DNA of 64,000 nucleotides from Sipunculus nudus (Eukaryota > Annelida > Sipuncula > Golfingiida > Sipunculidae), in NCBI GenBank assembly GCA_026874595.1, contig CM049312.1, positions 29,165,456-29,229,455 on the forward strand, written 5' to 3'. The first letter of the stretch is position 1, and each line of letters opens with the position of its first letter. Positions 1 to 12,200 of the stretch are shown one piece after another. The translations under genes were made by a program, and so were the position numbers. Below the pieces are notes generated by a model, which was given only the letters and a program-made list of their open reading frames with translations, was not told the origin of the DNA and ran no database searches.

Positions 1-48
1 TATTGATTGATTTTAACCGATTTATATTGTATTACCGCGTAAATAACC

Positions 49-51
<3 letters not shown>

Positions 52-118
<67 letters not shown>
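52..118. repeat. (TA)n microsatellite
   Basis: Uninterrupted TA dinucleotide run of about 67 bp. It creates spurious Ile-Tyr reading frames on both strands. Confidence 0.95.
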
Positions 119-120
<2 letters not shown>

Positions 121-1129
121 CAAACAGACAATTTGCTTCATAAAAATGCAAGACAGATTTATTGTAATAATTTCTACAATACTCACAAGACTTAAATATA
201 GGAAATATCGAAGCATCTGCATTTAAGTTTTGGTAATGTAGAACGCATATAATTTAAAATTTTTAAACTTAACAGAGGCATGTTTTCCTGCTCAAAAAGA
301 ATATGATAGAATGATTGTAGATAAATCATTTGTAAATTTTACGAAGGCCTTTAAGGCCTTTTGATCAGACAAAACTTTACTATTTGGCAAAGCTTCATTC
401 ATATAGACCCGGTGGTATCACAAACAAGAATGCCCTAGATATTCTTACAGCTGTGAATACATGTATACACATTCCTCATCTCAATCGTAATTTAATGACA
501 TACATTTAATGATATTTACATTTGTGTAATATAAAAAACCATATACAAGTTTTGTCTAACTTGGTCCGCACTGTTAAGTATGTATTTTAATCATTTGTTT
601 ACACTTCAAATGTTATATCTGATTGTTTAACACAGTAACACAGACTACTACTGAGAATATGACCACCCGGCGGTATACCACACCAACACACTGTGTGTAC
701 TATACATCCGTTTGAGTTTTATAGAACTTAGTTCATCTTTTTTTAGAGTCCATCATTGTTTGTGTTTATCTTAGTTTTATTACATTTCAGTTTTGACTTA
801 TATTGTACTGGCACGTTGCTTATTTTACTTGGGATTTTATTATTATTCTGTGCCGCTTTTATGAATGTCTAATATGATAATTTGTGATGATATTATTCTT
901 AGTATATTATCATACCAAATATGGAGTAGCTATTAGCAATTATTTAATCTGGTTGACTGTGATAAATATTTTTATAATGCTTACATTAATCAATTTAATG
1001 TGTAATTAAATATCATATTTTGTTATGATATAAAATCTCATATTTTGTTATTTAAGCGTATATAGTAATCCAAGTTGTTATAGATGTCTCTCTTTATTGT
1101 ATGCAGCAGTGTGTTTGTTTAGCGCTAGC
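119..1129. other. Intergenic, no gene seen
   Basis: AT-rich sequence with stops in all frames. I see no gene, RNA or recognisable repeat. Confidence 0.5.
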
Positions 1130-1260
1130 GTTGTCTGTTGGTATGACGGTATAGCCCGGCCCATGCGTGGGGTCCCACGTGTAAACAGCGGTCATGCTAT
1201 TCTTGGGCTTTCTCGCCTGGCCGAGCCTGGCCAGCACACGTGTGAACCCTGATATGTAGA
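1130..1260 (-). mobile_element. Possible DNA-transposon end / MITE fragment
   Basis: GC-rich island in AT-rich DNA. Read on the minus strand it begins CAGGGTTCACACGTG and continues with a Gly/Ala-rich GGCCAGGCTCGGCCAGG tract. A related arrangement (CACGTG, GGCCTGGCTCGGC, GTTCACACG) recurs at 3475-3560. A CAGGG start is typical of hAT-type termini, but no matching second terminus or target duplication was identified. Confidence 0.25.
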
Positions 1261-1304
1261 AATACAGCGATAGATGTTTCATGTCACGCGTGTGTACTGT
1301 GTAT

Positions 1305-1866
1305 CATGTTAGGTTCCTTGGATTGTTCGAGAAATGGAAAGTTCTCGGCTTGAGGTGAAAGTTATAAATAAGGGGCTGTGTTTTAGAGCCAAACAGAGAG
1401 GAGAGAAATATTCCAGCGGACACAGAAGCGTGTAAATCAGTTGTGGACCTTTTCCGATAAGTGCAGCAATAATAGATTTTCTTATAAATTTGTGACAGAT
1501 CTTATATAGTCTTCAGTTTGCTTTCGCGATTATAACAAGAACTTCAACTTGGGATTACAATGGATTGATTTTGTGAATGAACTGGACTGTGATTCTCTGA
1601 GAGGATATATGTAAACTATTCATCTGGTTGTACATTATAAAGGAATTGTTATCGCTGTGACAGTGGTGGTATCCAGGTACTGTACACTTTATTTATATAC
1701 TTTTATTAATTTGCTGTTGTACTGTTGTTATACTGTGAAATTGTATTGATTTAGTGTATTGTAATGTTAGGATTGTTTTAACAATAAAAATAAAATTATT
1801 TGTTAACAAAAAAACACTGACTTCTTTATTCATTCCCCTAGACATTTCACGCTGCCTAGTGCTACA
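1305..1866 (+). other. Possible solo LTR-like or promoter-like segment
   Basis: A segment starting TGTTAGG carries a TATA box (TATAAATA, 1363-1370) and, about 420 bp downstream, an AATAAA signal (1783-1788), and ends near ...CTACA. This order would fit the promoter and polyadenylation layout of a solo LTR fossil. No flanking duplication, primer site or internal coding region was found, so an abandoned host promoter is equally possible. Confidence 0.2.
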
Positions 1867-3762
1867 GAATCTGATTTTTATTATCTCCATTACAAAATTT
1901 ATGTTCGTCACGACTACGTGATCTGTTGTTATCAGGTTCCGTAACAAAATAAACACATATTTAAAACGGATGCCACGTGGTATTTGTTTGTATACATTTA
2001 CGCCGCCACGTCGCCGATATCGAGCCGTGTTTTACTATCCCTGAGTTTTACGACATTCCAAACAAAGAAACACAAGCATATCCTTTATTACCGTTATATT
2101 TGGAATAAATGTGGTCAATGCATGTTCTATGTTTGCTCCATTGACTTTAATGTTCTAAGTTACAATTCCCCGAGCGAAATAGCTCGATTTCGGCATAAAA
2201 ACGTGTTGAGTGAATCAATATATGCAGAAGGTTTATCCTTAATATTTATAGATAGACCTTCTGTGTTGAGAATGGGATTTTACACAACAGGTGGGGATAC
2301 CTGCCGACGTTTCGAACACTGAAACCACGTGCTGACCTCAACAGTCTTCCACGCTGTCTGCCAACAGAGGGGGCACCTGGGTTAAGTAATTAAAGGTAGC
2401 AGAACTGGTTAAATTCCTAAAAATTGATGTTTTTGCAGTAATAGGTATACTTAATATTGAATATTAGGCGAATCTAATGCACTGGAGCAGATTTAGGGTC
2501 GCCGGTTGCATTTTGAGGATTTTTTTTGTAAGTATACACTACGATGTGTTGACAGAGTGTTTGTAAACTAACTCCAGCCCTGTTACAGGCCTGTCAATCA
2601 CTGTGCCCGAAGCCCTCACCTGGGTCAGTCGGTCAATCGCGATGTGCAGGTGGTTAATTAATGCGTGAACCAAATCCGTGCACGGGGCGGCCAGAGTTGA
2701 CAGTCGAGGTTTGAAAGCCCTAACTAATTAGATGAGCATACAGCTGATAAGCTTAGTAAAGCAATCCCAACTCAAGCTAATTAGTGTGCAAACGCATACC
2801 TTCTTTTGAATGACCTGTTAGTGTGATATTAGCAATTGGCCTCTCTGTTGACGTGTATATGGAAACACAAACTTTTATATGGCATCATTTTATTTCTGCT
2901 GTATCCTGGACCTATCGAAATATAAGCAAGGTTATTTCCAAATAAGCTTCTTGATATCCCGACATACGTCTTGATATTCATACTGTCAACATCGGAACAA
3001 CTAAATATTACCTACATAACAATCGAAAATACTATGGCCGACGATGCAAATCTGGAATGCCCCTTGCAGATGCTTAATGAACAAAAAAATCTCAGCGAGC
3101 CGAACCTGGTTAATTTCCAGACTTTCCCGGACTCTGTTATTTTATTTATGTTTGATTGATTATCAGTTAATGATATGTATGTTAATATAGCTTATTAGAA
3201 GATAAAACCGGGCTCTATCTGTGGCGTGGATGTGTATGCATAGTGAATGTGACACTTTTCCAAACAACCGTCTCCCTGCTTCCTTCAAAGAAACAAGTCA
3301 AGACTTCAATTGACTAGTTGGCCGATGGGTTTGTGAAATTTGTATGATCGTCAAAAGCTAATTTTTAATTTCAGCTCCCCCCCCCCCCCCCCAAAAAAAA
3401 AAAAAAAATGGTGTAAACCGTGATAAGTCAATGAATTCTCGCGGCCTCTATCTCCTCGATTGCCCATATATCCCTTAATCGTAGCTCCTGTGTAAACACG
3501 TGGTTTCCAATGAGGCCTGGCTCGGCTAGCATTGTCCACCTGTTCACACGCGGGTCCCGGCCTTCGGGTACTCAGCCCACCTTGACACTCGGCCAAGCTC
3601 CGACTAATTCATCCAGGGTACGTGGTGTTTGACAGCTCACTCTTGTGACATGATTAACTATCATCGTTTTAAGTCATTTTAAAGCAAAATAGTCAACCTA
3701 TCCATGATATTATGGCATAGTTTAATAGGAACTACCGTCAACGAATGTAGTTTTCGTGCAGG
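1867..3762. other. Intergenic with fragments only
   Basis: No gene supported. An open frame at 1984-2322 lacks any recognisable domain. At about 2860-2880 there is a short ATGGAAACACAAA motif resembling the right end of the MITE at 18.5-18.9 kb. A homopolymer C/A tract lies at 3376-3408, and a second GC-rich MITE-like piece at 3475-3560. Confidence 0.4.
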
Positions 3763-4500
3763 GGGATTTATTCATTTATTTATTTATTACTACATCTTCC
3801 AGGGTAGCCTTTATCAGAATAAAATTCTGTTTACAGAGAGGTCCTGTAATATATTGATAAATCACAATAAAATATAGTATTCAATAAGTCCATAAAACTA
3901 AAATTACATCATACAATCACAGAATATTAAACGAAAACGCGGTGACGTAAACAGAAATTAAATTGAGGTACAAATATATGTGGTCGAGTTTCGTTATGAA
4001 ACGTATGCAACAGAGTTGTTCAATGCATAAATCGAGGTAAAATTACAAAAAAGCATTATAGTGTTCAATATAAATGAAATGTATATATAAAAGTCTACAT
4101 AAGATGCGCATAACTACGTCAATGAAAAAATTAGATGACTAAAAATATTATTAATTAGATGAATATTAGTATTATAAAACTATACAAACAGAAAATGAAA
4201 GGAATATTGATATTATATGCAAAGAAATATGACCGCGCTAGCCTTTTAAAGCTCTTTAGATCGTTGGGGTTTTTTTAGTTTTTTTTCGGAAGGCTATTCC
4301 ATAGAACACTGCCTGCATATAAAAGATGAGATTTTTAGAATTTCTGTGCGTGATTTTGGAAGATTAACATGGGAATTTACTGATAAACGAGTGTTATACT
4401 GATGAACATCACAGGTAATATGAAAATTCTTAATAAGATAAGAAGGGGTGAGTCCATTGATACATTTATATGTCAATATCGATGAAAGATACTAGTACAT
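3763..4500 (-). mobile_element. 3' fragment of a LINE (RT C-terminus plus 3' UTR)
   Basis: The minus-strand frame at 4294-4476 reads YKCINGLTPSYL ... YNTRLS ... followed, after a frame change, by LWNSLP and SFKRLAR. This is the well-known C-terminal signature of many non-LTR retrotransposon polymerases. Downstream on the minus strand lie a few hundred bases of non-coding sequence ending in AATAAATAAATAAATGAATA, a typical short-repeat LINE tail, at about 3763-3790. Only the terminal part is present, so it is a 5'-truncated copy. It abuts the outer edge of the large inverted repeat that starts at 4591. Confidence 0.7.
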
Positions 4501-4590
4501 GTATCGCTGCTCTAGGTTCATCCGTCCATTGTCATAGATAATTGCCAAGCTGTGAGTTGGTGTCATTCCTGATTGCCGAAAACCGGAATT

Positions 4591-5068
4591 CCGACTACCA
4601 CCTTGCCGATTCCTTTTTGCCGAAACGCCGATTCGCCGACTGTGTTAATTAAACTGTAATATGAAGGTGGTTTCGGGATATGATGCTTGCAATACATGCT
4701 AATGACTAAAATTCATATTATGTTGTATGTAGAATATGAGAAAATAGTTAAATCTCAGGCTGGAATTTGAAGGTGCAAAGCAGGACTCGGCAATAGCCTG
4801 GCGGGCCCATGCGTCATGGCCGCCTGACTTCACCCACGCCCGGCTGTCGGCAAGTGGGCTAAAGATTAGCTTCTTATGGTCAAGCAAATTCAATTAAAAA
4901 ACCGTGGTCAATGTTGAAAATGTATGTTGTATTCCTCTGTGGATGTATGAGCATTAGACCATATATATATAATGGTAACACCTGATCGACGGATCGTCAA
5001 ACGGCAAATATTAAATAGCTAATGCTTCTGTGTTTCATGACACTTGTATGAGCATTTGTATGCGTATC
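4591..5068 (+). repeat. Left arm of a large inverted repeat
   Basis: The reverse complement of this stretch is found at 19127-19560, covering shared blocks such as CCGACTACCACCTTGCCG, the GC-rich TGGCGGGCCCATGCGTCATGG block and CGACGGATCGTCAAACGG. The left arm carries about 40 extra bases near 4640-4690. The arms enclose about 14 kb. The outermost shared bases are CCGACTACCACC. No target-site duplication was recognised outside them. Confidence 0.85.
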
Positions 5069-5469
5069 ATAATAATAGAGAGAGATCAGTATAATATTAT
5101 AAGAGAGAAAGAGAGCGACAGGGAGACAGAGATCAATATAAAAGTATATGAAAGATAGACAGCGATCAATATATGACAGAGAGATAGAGAGAGTGATTAA
5201 TGTAATGTTATTTATAATGTTAAATATAATTTATTTGTAAGAGAGTAATATATATGTTTTAAAGTGTAATATCATATATGCAGAGAGAGAGGGAGAGAGA
5301 GGTCAATATTATATTATGCGAAAATATTCTAATTAATGTATTCTAAAGGGAGATATATATCTATTAGTCTAAATTTTACACGACAGATACAAAAGAGGGG
5401 ATATTCATGTCATTTGAAAAAGATGATCCATTATCATAAGAGGGCGACTGGGATATATGTATTGTTACT

Positions 5470-5476
<7 letters not shown>

Positions 5477-5520
<44 letters not shown>
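5477..5520. repeat. (TA)n microsatellite
   Basis: TA run of about 44 bp inside the hairpin element. Confidence 0.9.
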
Positions 5521-5522
<2 letters not shown>

Positions 5523-5569
5523 TATATGTGCAATCATGGGAATAAATACGAAAGAATAAATATGAAAAA

Positions 5570-5875
5570 TCACTTCCAGAAATAATTTAATGATACGAAA
5601 AAATCATCATCATGTGACAAAAATGAAACTAGAAAAACTAGAAAAGCAAGAGCCTTTTTAGTATCATTTTGATCTAGAAACGCTTTTAGCCCACGACTCC
5701 CCATGCATCTTAGATAAGAGTCGATGGTGAGTTCGCCGGCTTCCAAGTGTTCCTGTAGAGGTTTAATGGTCTCGCTCCGGATCCTACATTTCCTTCTGGA
5801 TTGTTTTAGTTGTACTCCAAACTTTGCATTCGATATCATTATTTCCGAGTTCGTCTGTTCGCCTTGTATGTGCAT
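5570..5875 (-). CDS. Unrecognised open frame in the hairpin centre
   Basis: A 101-residue open frame. The stretch around residues 20-75 has balanced, charged, helix-like composition (QLKQSRRKCRIRSETIKPLQ, then EHLEAGELTIDSYLRCMGSR), unlike the low-complexity surroundings. No domain is recognised. It could be a captured host exon or chance. The N-terminal Met region and the hydrophobic C-terminal part look less protein-like, so true exon limits, if any, are unknown. I assign no function. Confidence 0.2.
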   Translation of the reverse strand: MHIQGEQTNSEIMISNAKFGVQLKQSRRKCRIRSETIKPLQEHLEAGELTIDSYLRCMGSRGLKAFLDQNDTKKALAFLVFLVSFLSHDDDFFVSLNYFWK

Positions 5876-6280
5876 GATAATTCAAAAATATTCGGAGAGA
5901 CTTTTCCTACTGTCCTTCCAAAACTACTGTGCCAAGAATTCTGTCTATCGTTAGTCCCCGTCTGCTCAATCCCTATTTCTCATAATAATAATAATAATAT
6001 ATTGATATCTCTTTCACTCTTTTATTACACTGATCGCTTTCTCTCTTTTTTTCTCTCATTTATAATTTTATATTAGTAGCTCTCTCACTTATAATATTAT
6101 TCTCTCTCTCATAATATTATTTTGATCTCTCTCGCTCTGTCTCTCTTTTTTCTCTCTCTTTAAATAATATATTGATCACTCTCTCACTTATAATAATATA
6201 TATGCCACTCTCTCATATTTTACTTATCTCTCTCTCATAATGTTATTTCTCTTTCATTCACTCAATATTATATCTGTCAT

Positions 6281-6758
6281 ATTGTTGCCCTAAAGTGAAC
6301 CTAATTACCAAGTACTCGCGAATAGTCAGTTACTCTGGTGTTGTTACAACAATCAATTGGTCACGGTTACTCGTTATCCCATTGATCCATTAATTAACAA
6401 AAAAACCCATAACAATGTGTTCCCTTTTGATGTTCATTTTGGGAGTTTCTAATTCTTTGTGTCAGCTAAAATCTATTCATGGTGCATGCAGTTATTTCTT
6501 CATATTTTACACCTTTCATTTTCATTTCTAATCTTATGATAACGCGGGGCGACAAAACAAAATATCTATTTAAAATACAATCGAACAGTGGATTAACGTT
6601 TGATTCAGATCCAAAATCCGATAGCTGTTTTTATTTAAAAATTAAAATTTTATATCCTATTTTTTTTTAATACGGAGAGGGCAAAAATTCCAAGTTATGC
6701 ATTCTTATTCAATAATTTTAATGATGAATAAATTGGTGCAATAAGGGTCCATGTCACC
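6281..6758. other. No gene seen
   Basis: AT-rich remainder of the insertion that splits the left inverted-repeat arm. Short open frames only. Confidence 0.4.
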
Positions 6759-6854
6759 TGGACGCTGTTCAGATGGACGCAATAAAAATGGACGCCGACA
6801 GCTGGACGCTATGAAAATGGACGCTGATCAGCTGGACGCTATTCATTTAGACGC
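6759..6854 (+). repeat. 15-bp TGGACGC repeat array
   Basis: Six or so consecutive units of 14-16 bp, each beginning TGGACGC (or AGACGC) followed by alternating TGTTCAGA, AATAAAAA, CTATGAAAA or TGATCAGC. The inverse array (GCGTCCA / GCGTCTA) occurs at 19012-19113, and a short piece at 8562-8590. Confidence 0.85.
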
Positions 6855-7514
6855 TATCCCAACACTATGAGAATCATACAGGGATAATCATACAAAAGAA
6901 AGCACGGTTAATCCACCAACTCAACCCATTGTTATTGATTGTTTATATTATGCAGTTCCGTCAATTTCGGAAACATATGTATCGGCCTATGTCGACCGTT
7001 TGTGAAAACATGTACCATTAATGGACGACAGCAAAGCGTAATTGAACTGTATCAGTAAAGAATTTTCTGTTAACGTGTGTTTTGTGTATTTTTTATATCA
7101 CCAAACGCTTCATCACGCAATGATTTATAGTTTCCAAGGGCGATTGTTCTGAACTGCACACACCTTGGTAACCAGTCCGATCAATTACCCGTCCAGTATT
7201 TTCCAGCCTGATATTTTTAACAATTAGAACAATGTCGTAGGAGATAGAACTACTAATTATTGGTAATAATCATTGCTTTTTTAATCATGCACTTGTTACG
7301 ACAATCTTTACGCTTGGTAAATACGAAGCTTTCCAGCGGCATGACGTTGTAGACGTTTTCCTGTATAGGGAACACGATATGACGAGAATAAACATACTTG
7401 TGTGTATACATTGTATATTGTTATGTGATTTTGTATATGCGTTTTTTTTTATTTCAATGAATTATCTTTCAAAGACAATCTGATGACTTTAGACGCCAGT
7501 GCATACAAGATAAA

Positions 7515-7594
7515 AAGTTTAATTAATAATGTGAACTGTACACATATAATCAGTAAGTTTAATTAATAATGTGAACTTTACACATATAATCAGA
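7515..7594 (+). repeat. 40-bp tandem duplication
   Basis: Two adjacent copies of a 40-bp unit beginning AAGTTTAATTAATAATGTG, differing at about two bases. Confidence 0.9.
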
Positions 7595-8615
7595 GAAACA
7601 TTGCTGTTTCCCGGAGCTCTATCAGTTTAGCCAGTAGGATAAAAGGCCGTTTGCCGTCTTTTAATTTACTAGTGCTCTAATAACAATAACTCTTGACTTG
7701 AGGTCTTCTGCTAATTGAGCATATCTGTAATCATCACATGACATGGCGGGTACCTCCGCACTGGTCGCATATATGTGTGTGTTCTAATATATAATATAAA
7801 GTCGTTTATATACGAAGTTTAAAACAAGATTTACACATGTTTGGAATAAATGTATATGAATTCCGAATTACCGATTCTTTTTGGTTTGTGCATTATATGT
7901 TTATATGAATTTGTGAATTAAGCATAGTACATGTTAAACGTAACCTTTAATACTTAAGTGTATATATATTTTATGGTCATATCCCAAAAAAAAGTAAATT
8001 ATGTATAAATCGTATCTTACCTCCAGTGCATTTTTGTACGATGTCGGCGGTCCTTCTTGTGACTATTTTCCTTGTAGATAAGGTTAAACCCTCGTCCTTT
8101 CTTTAATAATAAGGCTTTTGACGTTTCCATGTTGTGAGTATCATGTGAGTGATTTTTGCTTGGACTTTATACTCATGTATATACCAGAAGTGAAATTAAA
8201 TAAAACTTTTCTTGAAGTTCTCATCAAGGGACAATAAAGAATATTAATACGAATATATTTCAATAGGAATTCTTACAATAACACTGACTAATTAAACAAG
8301 GTATACCGTTTGAAATGTAACCATCAAAAGATATTATTATGTTACCGGGATTAAGTACTTGGTGATTCATAGCATTTGAATGCTTAAACATATCAGATGG
8401 ATCAATTGAGTAGACATGGAGTAGAAAACTTTTTCATTAACTGAGTACTTACATATGAGAATACACACAACTAACAATTAATGTCGTAATATCACTGAAC
8501 TAACAAAAACACAGTCATATTATTGAATCGTTTCGTTTCCAAAATATTTAAAATACGCACATGGAGCGTCTATCTGAACAGCATCCATTTCCAAAGTGCA
8601 TCCCCCCTCTCATAT

Positions 8616-8616
<1 letters not shown>

Positions 8617-8687
<71 letters not shown>
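8617..8687. repeat. (TA)n microsatellite
   Basis: Interrupted TA repeat. Confidence 0.9.
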
Positions 8688-8689
<2 letters not shown>

Positions 8690-9003
8690 AAACAAATAAT
8701 TAGAATTTAAAGGTTTAAATAAATATATAATTTTAGTATGATATATTTGACCCCCTCCCCTTTAATCTAGGTTTTATTAAAAATTTCCCCTAAATATCAG
8801 TTTGGGATTTAACCAATATTTTTTGCAGATCTGTAAAAACAGTCAAATATTCTAAACCGGACATGGATCAGTGATCACATGATGTTGTTTTAACAATAAA
8901 CGGGTTTTGGGTACAGTGTCGATTACGGTCTTAATGAGCGGGGTCTGAATGGGCGTACTGCTTTTGAGCGTGGTTCTAATCCGCGCGGTCTGGATGGGCG
9001 CGT

Positions 9004-9060
9004 GACCTAATTAGGTCTTGATGGGCGTGGGCCGTCTGGCCGTGTTGCACTATGTGAATG
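9004..9060. repeat. Target-site duplication, 3' side of LINE
   Basis: 57 bases identical to 14470-14526, beginning with the palindrome GACCTAATTAGGTC and ending CACTATGTGAATG. Together the pair brackets 9061-14469 exactly. Confidence 0.95.
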
Positions 9061-9245
9061 TGTAATCATTTTATTCCTCCGATATCGAAGAGATACAAAG
9101 GTATTTCAACAAAAAATACAAACACAATAGATTGCAGAGCAGAAACAAAGTCGGTGAGAAGAAGAACATGAAAATAATGTCATTTCATTAAAGCACATCA
9201 TTTACCATCCTGTTTACAGTAAGGTGAGTGTCCTGAAGGATGTTC

Positions 9246-12200
9246 TCAACTAGAGATCAGAAACTTCAGTTCAGTAGGCCATAGTTCGCATATTACTGGC
9301 AATACATCTTTTAGAAACAGTGATGTTTTATACATAAATAAAAGGTGCTCGGTGTCCTCTATCAGAGGGAAGGCTTTACCAAATAAGATTAGAAATAACT
9401 CATCCTCGCTCAAGCTGTTAAGGTACCCAGCTGCAAATATGTTTAAATAATCATTTATGAAACACCAAAGTTTCTCTCTATATCCCGCGATGGCGTCACA
9501 TACCATCATACCATGGAAGGTTGCATTGTTGTAGCTCCTTCCGCAAAAGTGACATAAATACATCAGGATCAACCAGCAAATTACAGCATGCAATGAGTTT
9601 GACCATAAGAGCGAAACCTGACAGAGAGCTAGGTATGTCTCTAGCATAATACCACAGTAATGAGGGAATCATGTAATCATTGTGAACAGAATTAAAGACA
9701 TGGAGATCTGACATCTCATTACACATATTGCCGAACCGCTCAGCTTCCTTAGCCACAATGGCAGAGGTAATAATCTCATTCCATTGTTTCTTATCAGGGA
9801 AAGAACCTGTTGAAAAATAAAGCATTATGTATTCTATTAAATCATATTTATCAAGGATACGAAGCATATCTCCTGTACTACCAAAAATACTCCCTTGACG
9901 TCCCAAGTTAGACAATATTCTGTACCTGAATATTCTCGATGAAGTTGTACATGAATTACCAAAGCAAAGTCTGCCAAGGAAAAGTAATTTTTGTCTATCA
10001 ATAAAAGCTGTAATAGAAGGTAACCCGAGCATACTTAAGCATACTACAGAGTGTACACGACTTGGCAGTCCTTGTATCAATTTGGCGCAGAACCTGTGCA
10101 TGCGTTCTAAAATTAACATGTCGTTATCGCTTAGCGAGCACCATAGTTCGCAGCCGTACAAAGCCTTTGATAAAACACACGTCTTGTATAGCTTAACGCT
10201 GGTTAGGGGATTTAACCCAAGGGGACGCAGTCTCGCTCCCAGAAGGGATAGAAACATACCCCTTCCATTCCTACAGGAATTTGCTATAAGGTCCCTGGCG
10301 GCAAAACTAGAATTCAGTATTATACCTAAGTGTTTTGCAGTTCTAGTTTGTTTAAGTGAAATTCCCCCTAATTTCCAATTTCGTCTGTGTTCATTTGAAT
10401 TAAACGCTTGTACTGTTTCTCCGAAAACAATCACAGCAGTTTTATCTGCGTTAAAGATAAATCTCCACTTACGAGAATATTCATAGCAGATGTTAATCAT
10501 TTCCTGAAGTGCCCCAGGAGACAGGGCTAAAAGCGCGACGTCATCTGCTTGTGTCGGTGAACCAATATAGATGTTCCCAATTGTTGCCCCGCACCTGCTA
10601 TTTCTTAACTGAATTAGCAAGTCATTAATAAAAAGATTATATAACCATGGGGATAAAACACCCCCCTGCCTTACGGACTGTGATAAATTAAACCATCTAC
10701 TAGTAATACCCTCATAATATACAGCGCTCCTCATATCTGTGTAGCTATTTAAAACTACGCGCCACATTTTCCCGTTGATACCGAAGTCAAAAAGTTTCAC
10801 GAATAGTCCCGTATGCCACACTCTGTCGAAAGCCTTGCTGCTGTCGAGCAGGCAGGCATAAACCTTGGATTGACGTTCGACAAAATGAGCTACACATTCT
10901 TGGAGATGATATGAGGCGTTTATTGCTCCCATACCTTGCCTAAAGGCACACTGCATATCATCCGGGAAGCGTAATCCTTGCACAGAAATAAAACGATCAA
11001 TACGGTGCCGAAAAACCAGCTCCATCAATTTATAAATACATGGCAACAAGGTAATTCCCCTATAGTTATTAGGATCGGAATTACTTTTGTGGGGGTTCTT
11101 GAGAATAGTTATGATAAGACCATTTTTCATAGCAGCTGGTACCATTTCTAAACGCAAGATAAAGTTAAACAAATTAACAAGATGATTCTGAAGCGATCTG
11201 CCTCCGTGCAAAATGTGCTCATTCACTATACCATCGAACCCACCAGCCTTCCTGGTTTTTAGGCCCCTAATAGCCTTTAATAATTCAGTTACAGTAACGG
11301 GGTCATCAAGAAAGGGATTATAATTGAGTGGAGACTTACGTTTGTAATACTCCAATATATCCTCAGTGGCAAGTTTGAAGTGATCATCATAATGTGCATA
11401 ATTATTATCGGAGTATAGCGACTGGAAGTGATTGGCCCACCCTTCACAAATTTTGAAGGGGTCTCTCTCCATTTTCAGCTCAAATCGCACGCCACTGTTA
11501 GATTTGTGTGTTTTTCTATTCCGTTTCCGTATAGAGTACCAAAATTTGTCCACATCTATTTCAGAAAAATTATCAACTTGTTCAAAAAGGGCCCGTTCTT
11601 GTTCTTCGTAAATTTTCCTCAGCTGTTTACGAAAATCTCGCTTACACTCCTTATAATAAGAATATGAAGGAAACGCCTCGCCACGTGGTCTGCCTTCATC
11701 GAGCCAATGCGCTCGTGCAAGTTTCATTTTGTCATGGAGGGGCTTTAAATGCGATGACCATTTAGACTTAAGATACGGCCTGGGTTTCTTAGGGGGAATG
11801 GCACTATCGCCAGCTGTGCGTAGTGACGTTATAATGTCATCATAGTAACGTGACAATTTATCTGGCTCAGCATCCTCTTCTGTTGGAACACAGATCAAAT
11901 TAAGAGCACCATCTAATTTATTCCTATACAAAACATCATTACCATTTGCTTTTATTTTTTTCCAATTCAACACATGACGTTCTGTTGGGATAGCATACGC
12001 TACTTCAGGTATCATAATCTTGGTTAAGACCGGTAAATGGTCAGATGTATTAAGATGGGAATGATCTAAAATCTCACAACTGGCACTGTCATGATAATCA
12101 ATGGGTATCAAAATATGATCTATCATTGATCTATGGGAACCGTCATCGTAAGGGTCGAAAGTGTAAGCAGGCCCTGTGCGAGTTGACTGCACACAAAGAG

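Larger units (their letters stand above)
5070..6280. mobile_element. Hairpin (foldback-like) element with GA/TC-rich arms
   Basis: The left portion (about 5072-5335) is made of GAGAGAGATCA-ATAT-AGAGAGA units spaced roughly 40-50 bp apart. The right portion (about 5970-6275) carries the complementary TGATCTCTCTC-ATAATATTA units in inverted order. The centre is unique DNA with a (TA)n run at 5477-5520 and an unexplained open frame. This block interrupts the left arm of the larger inverted repeat: the pairing stops at 5068 and resumes near 6745. Foldback or MITE-like nature is inferred from symmetry only. Confidence 0.55.
6855..9003. other. Non-coding with small repeats
   Basis: No gene. It contains a 40-bp tandem duplication (7515-7554 and 7555-7594, one or two mismatches), a (TA)n tract with minor interruptions (8617-8687) and, at 8562-8590, a piece of the GCGTCTA..CTGAACAGC repeat in the orientation of the right array. 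At 8930-9003, degenerate GGTCT.ATGGGCG repeats lead into the LINE target site. Confidence 0.6.

Noticed and set aside
22-222. Ile-Tyr-rich open frames over TA tracts (also at 5336, 21289, 23664, 29296, 39175, 49548)
   Set aside because: They are simple translations of (TA)n microsatellites and have no coding features.
1984-2322. 112-residue plus-strand frame
   Set aside because: No domain, atypical composition and no supporting splice or promoter context.
10082-10486. 134-residue plus-strand frame
   Set aside because: Antisense shadow of the LINE ORF2 reverse transcriptase.
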